Assembly: GCA_905182975.1 (NCBI GenBank)
Contig: CAJJDM010000003.1
Coordinates: forward strand, 545,222 to 609,221
Source of the DNA: Paramecium primaurelia
Lineage: Eukaryota > Ciliophora > Oligohymenophorea > Peniculida > Parameciidae
Direction: 5' to 3'
Length of the DNA: 64,000 nt
Each line of letters begins with the position of its first letter. Position 1 is the first letter of the stretch. The position numbers and the translations under genes were made by a program. A model generated the notes under the pieces. That model was not told where the DNA came from, did no database searches, and saw nothing but the letters and a program-made list of their open reading frames with translations. Below are positions 61,178 to 64,000 of the stretch, in pieces.

Positions 61178-62377
61178 TCATTCTTATTCCATACTCATTT
61201 TACTAAATTAAGAGTGTAATAATAGATCTTAATTAATTATATCACTGTCTGTTCTCAGATATTAAGTACCTGATTATTTCTTCTGTATTGTTTATTATTC
61301 TCCTAGTTCTTCTAATAAATCTTAATGTGGTAGTTAAATTTCTTGGAATATATTGGATCCTGAGTGAACATTATCGATTCCATAAAGTTATTTCTAATCT
61401 ATACTCATCTAATGTGAAAATTACAAGAAGTCTCCATTAGAATTTAGAGAATCTATATAATTTATCATATTTTCATATACCTCCTTTACCAAGTCCATTA
61501 TATGAAGTTTACATGTAATGGTTAAGTTATTATAAATTGTTTATTGAATTTTCTTACTCAAACTAACTTTGTATAGTATCTAATTTTCTATCTTCATTTT
61601 ATATTTATTCTCTTAAATAATCTTTTCCTGTGAAATCAGACTTAGTATATTACTATTAAGGAGTAATCTCCTTACCATCTGAATCAGATTCCTTTGTTTA
61701 AATATTATAGAGTTTCTTTATATGAGAGTAAAACCGATTCTTAACTGAGTTTTCCTTTATTATTTGATTAAAAGATTACAGGTCTTCCTTTTAAGTTCTT
61801 TGATATTTCACTCCATCTAGGACCCAAACTTATATATAATTTATAGATTTCTTCATCTTCCTTCTCATCAAATGGATCATGATTGATTGTTTTATCTAAT
61901 TTATTTATAAATCTTTCTCTTATCTATTTCCCACTTCTACCAGTCATTTCATTTTCAATTCTTTTCCAATTTTTTCCAAACTTTTATATCAAACGTAACA
62001 CTTATCTATCTTCTTCTTCTGTCCATTACTTTCTCATTTTTATCTTATTATAATTCCTAATATACATACTCTATTTGGATTTATTCTTTTCCATCTTTAT
62101 GAACATTATGATTAATTTCTTCCAGGTATTGCTTAGGCTACTAGTGTCCAATTTCCATTAAATTTTTCATAAAAGTCTTACAGCATCTCATCTTCCTCAG
62201 GTGTCCATATTTTTACAACTCTCTTCTTAATCATAGGTTCTGAGTCTGATGCATCTGACTCATAGTAATCAGAACTATATTTTCGAATGCTTTTTTTAGA
62301 TATCTAACTCTATTAGCTATTGGCTCTATATTTACATTAAATATATATATTTACCTAGTTCTTGTGTTTTAACTCAT
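61178..62377 (-). CDS. three-repeat Myb (R1R2R3-like) DNA-binding protein
   Basis: Three tandem Myb repeats: I-W-T-P-E-E-D-E-M-L...W-T-L-V-A...C-x-Q-R-W-K-R-I-N-P; Q-W-T-E-E-E-D-R-Q-V...W-K-R-I...R-E-R-F-I-N; and D-P-F-D-E-K-E-D...R-W-S-E-I...S-V-K-N-R-F-Y. The first residue of the third repeat is replaced (F for W), as in many Mybs. Introns: 29 nt near the start (joining R-T-R to A-N-S), 26 nt between repeats 1 and 2, 25 nt in repeat 3, 28 nt later. The acidic Ser/Asp-rich N-terminus and Gln-rich C-terminus look like activation regions. Three-repeat Mybs regulate cell-cycle genes in other eukaryotes. Confidence 0.88.
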
Positions 62378-62547
62378 TTAAAATATAATAATAGTAAAAA
62401 ATTAAAAAAATGTCATTTATCAAAAAAGTGCGCTACTCTATAGATGTTAAGAAATTATTTATTATTTATATGACTTTTTTTTTAATTATCATCATCAAAT
62501 ATTATATATTAATTCTTTATAAATTACAACTTATTCAGATTAAATTG

Positions 62548-63432
62548 TCAATTGAATTTATTTTGAAAAAGATGTTTCCTGCTTTAAGTAAAGGATTAAA
62601 GGGATGGAAGAGTTTTTTAAATAGGAGTATTATTTATTTTAACTCTCGTTGTTATATGATATTGATTTACAAAATAATTTTTCTGTGTAGGAAGATATTA
62701 CTTTAATACAACTGGTTTAGGAGTCATTCTCTTTTTGAAATCTATCTTTAATTCTACTAAAGGTGGTTCTACTAATACAGGTGTTTAATTATATTGAATC
62801 TGATTCTCCATTTAAGTTGACAAACTTGATATATGAAATTTTTTAGTTTATAATTATTGTATTTTATGCATTCTAATTAAAGATTACTACCTGATTTAAT
62901 TTCTTGTATTGTATTTCATTATTCTCAATTCTGAAATAATTTGATGCTAGGGTCTTATCTAAAATGTATTTGACCGTTTCTCAAACTCACTTTATTGGCC
63001 ACAATTAGAACAAAGACAACTTTTTCTTCTGACTGTATTGATTACTCTTTGTACTCTTGCTTCAATTTATTAGTCTTCACCATATATTTATCTATTATAT
63101 GATATTATTTTTTTATTTTTCTCTTATTTTAAGATATCTATTTTACTTAAAAGACTGATTGATCTCTAATCTCTTAAATAAATTGGTTGATTTACCTTTA
63201 ATCATAGAAATGTGAATTTCTTTTGTATGATGAGTATTTTGGATATAAATTTGTTTCGGTTTCTTGTACATACCTAAACTCATGATTGAATTAGAGAAAT
63301 CTATTGATAATTTTTCATTTTCATAACATCCAGGTTTTTTTTGTTTTAAAATCAAATCAAGCAGTGAATCCTTAATTCACAATTTTATTGTACTTTTTAA
63401 TATGAATCATCCTGAGAATTACTTGAATCCAT
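62548..63432 (-). CDS. hypothetical basic protein with CxxC pair
   Basis: From ATG 63430-63432, a 23-nt intron joins Y-Q-K to D-S-L-L-D-L. The protein is basic, has a C-L-C-S-N-C-G-Q patch near 63,020 and a well-formed C-terminal part (V-E-P-P-L-V-E-L-K-I-D-F-K-K-R, near 62,740). In the middle (62,880-63,160) the frame changes at least once and I could not place the splice sites; a 55-nt intron is one option. No family recognised. A plus-strand ORF over its 3' end is a shadow. Confidence 0.5.
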
Positions 63433-63645
63433 TAATTAATATAATTTTCAATTTTGTTATTTACATTTATATGAGTGATATATTAATTTTCTTACTGAGT
63501 CAGTTTTAAAATATAGATTTTAGATTTATTTATTATTGTTAGCCCTTATAAAAGTTTTTAAAGTTGAAATTAATAAATTGAAATAAGAATTATTAATTAA
63601 TGCTATAATTTATTTAGATTCTATTTAATATTGTATGGTATTATA

Positions 63646-64000
63646 TCATTTATTTTGAATATCTTAATTTTTGTAGACATTGTTGAATCTCCAATTATGA
63701 TAATAATGAGCAGGAGAATAGTCTGAATATACATGATTGGGATCCTTCTTAGAATAAATGATAGAAGGAACAAATTCCTTTCCAACTTCAGTTCTGTCTT
63801 TAAGTAAAAGATGAACACCATCATACATAGATAAGAATCTAAAATAAATATTTATATTTACTTAGTGAATCGACTTGCAAAAACAAATGATTAATCCTTA
63901 AATTCATAAATCCAATGATCTAAATAAAATTATTAATAAAATACTTAATGTGTTATTATCTCCTTAAACAGAATGAACATCATGTCCAAAACCTCTCACT
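63646..64000 (-). CDS. unknown protein, C-terminal part (5' beyond window)
   Basis: The frame enters from the right edge (V-R-G-F-G-H-D-V) and uses two introns of 25 and 23 nt near 63,905-63,930 and 63,840-63,862 before ending at TGA 63646-63648. It is polar and aromatic-rich (H-W-I-Y-E-F, Y-Y-H-N-W-R-F). No family recognised from this piece. Confidence 0.6.

Noticed and set aside
62410..62706. Plus-strand ORF of 98 codons, hydrophobic and basic
   Set aside because: Overlaps the 3' coding part of the minus-strand gene 62548-63432, which has better protein-like composition and a TGA stop; no domain is seen.

Overview
The window looks like a piece of the somatic (macronuclear) genome of a Paramecium-type ciliate. 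It is very AT-rich. Long reading frames stay open only if TAA and TAG are read as glutamine and TGA is the sole stop. Nearly every multi-exon gene carries tiny GT...AG introns, mostly 20-35 nt. Genes are packed on both strands with gaps of tens of bases, and one gene encodes a trichocyst-matrix-like secretory protein. An ORF scan with the standard code breaks almost every gene, so all coordinates here come from manual reading with TGA-only stops and manual splicing. About 45 genes, gene fragments and relics were traced. I saw no rRNA, tRNA, CRISPR array, transposon or telomere repeat.

Left third (1-22 kb): the 3' end of a membrane protein; a three-module glutathione-transferase gene; a Kelch-BTB protein; a tiny membrane protein and a membrane-anchored PDI whose start codons abut in one CATATG; an AT-hook-like protein; a divergent kinase; a leishmanolysin protease; a ciliate membrane protein lying across a 1,211-bp scaffold artefact (two identical copies around one N); a D-Ala-D-Ala-carboxypeptidase-like protein; STIMATE; a RING protein; a p23 co-chaperone pseudogene; and an AVL9/DENN protein fused to MORN repeats.

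Middle (22-48 kb): two SCP/FCP1-type phosphatases, an R2R3 Myb protein, a voltage-sensor-like/class III cyclase fusion, a RING-CH E3, a coiled-coil protein sharing a 15-bp divergent promoter with a cyclic-nucleotide-binding K+ channel, a calcyphosin-like Ca sensor, a COMM-domain protein, an Sfi1-like centrin-binding repeat protein and an ankyrin-anoctamin fusion. Right part (48-64 kb): a zinc-finger/WD protein, a CDPK, a CXC (tesmin/LIN54) gene next to a decayed inverted copy, a zinc-knuckle SR protein, a trichocyst matrix protein, a La-related protein, a tubulin-tyrosine-ligase-like enzyme and a three-repeat Myb protein.

Functionally the window is rich in Ca2+, cyclic nucleotide and membrane excitability parts (cyclase, CNBD channel, CDPK, EF-hand proteins, anoctamin, STIMATE, centrin-binding repeats) and in ciliary/secretory parts (TTLL, trichocyst matrix protein). 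The neighbours are not an operon; they are independent, mostly single genes.
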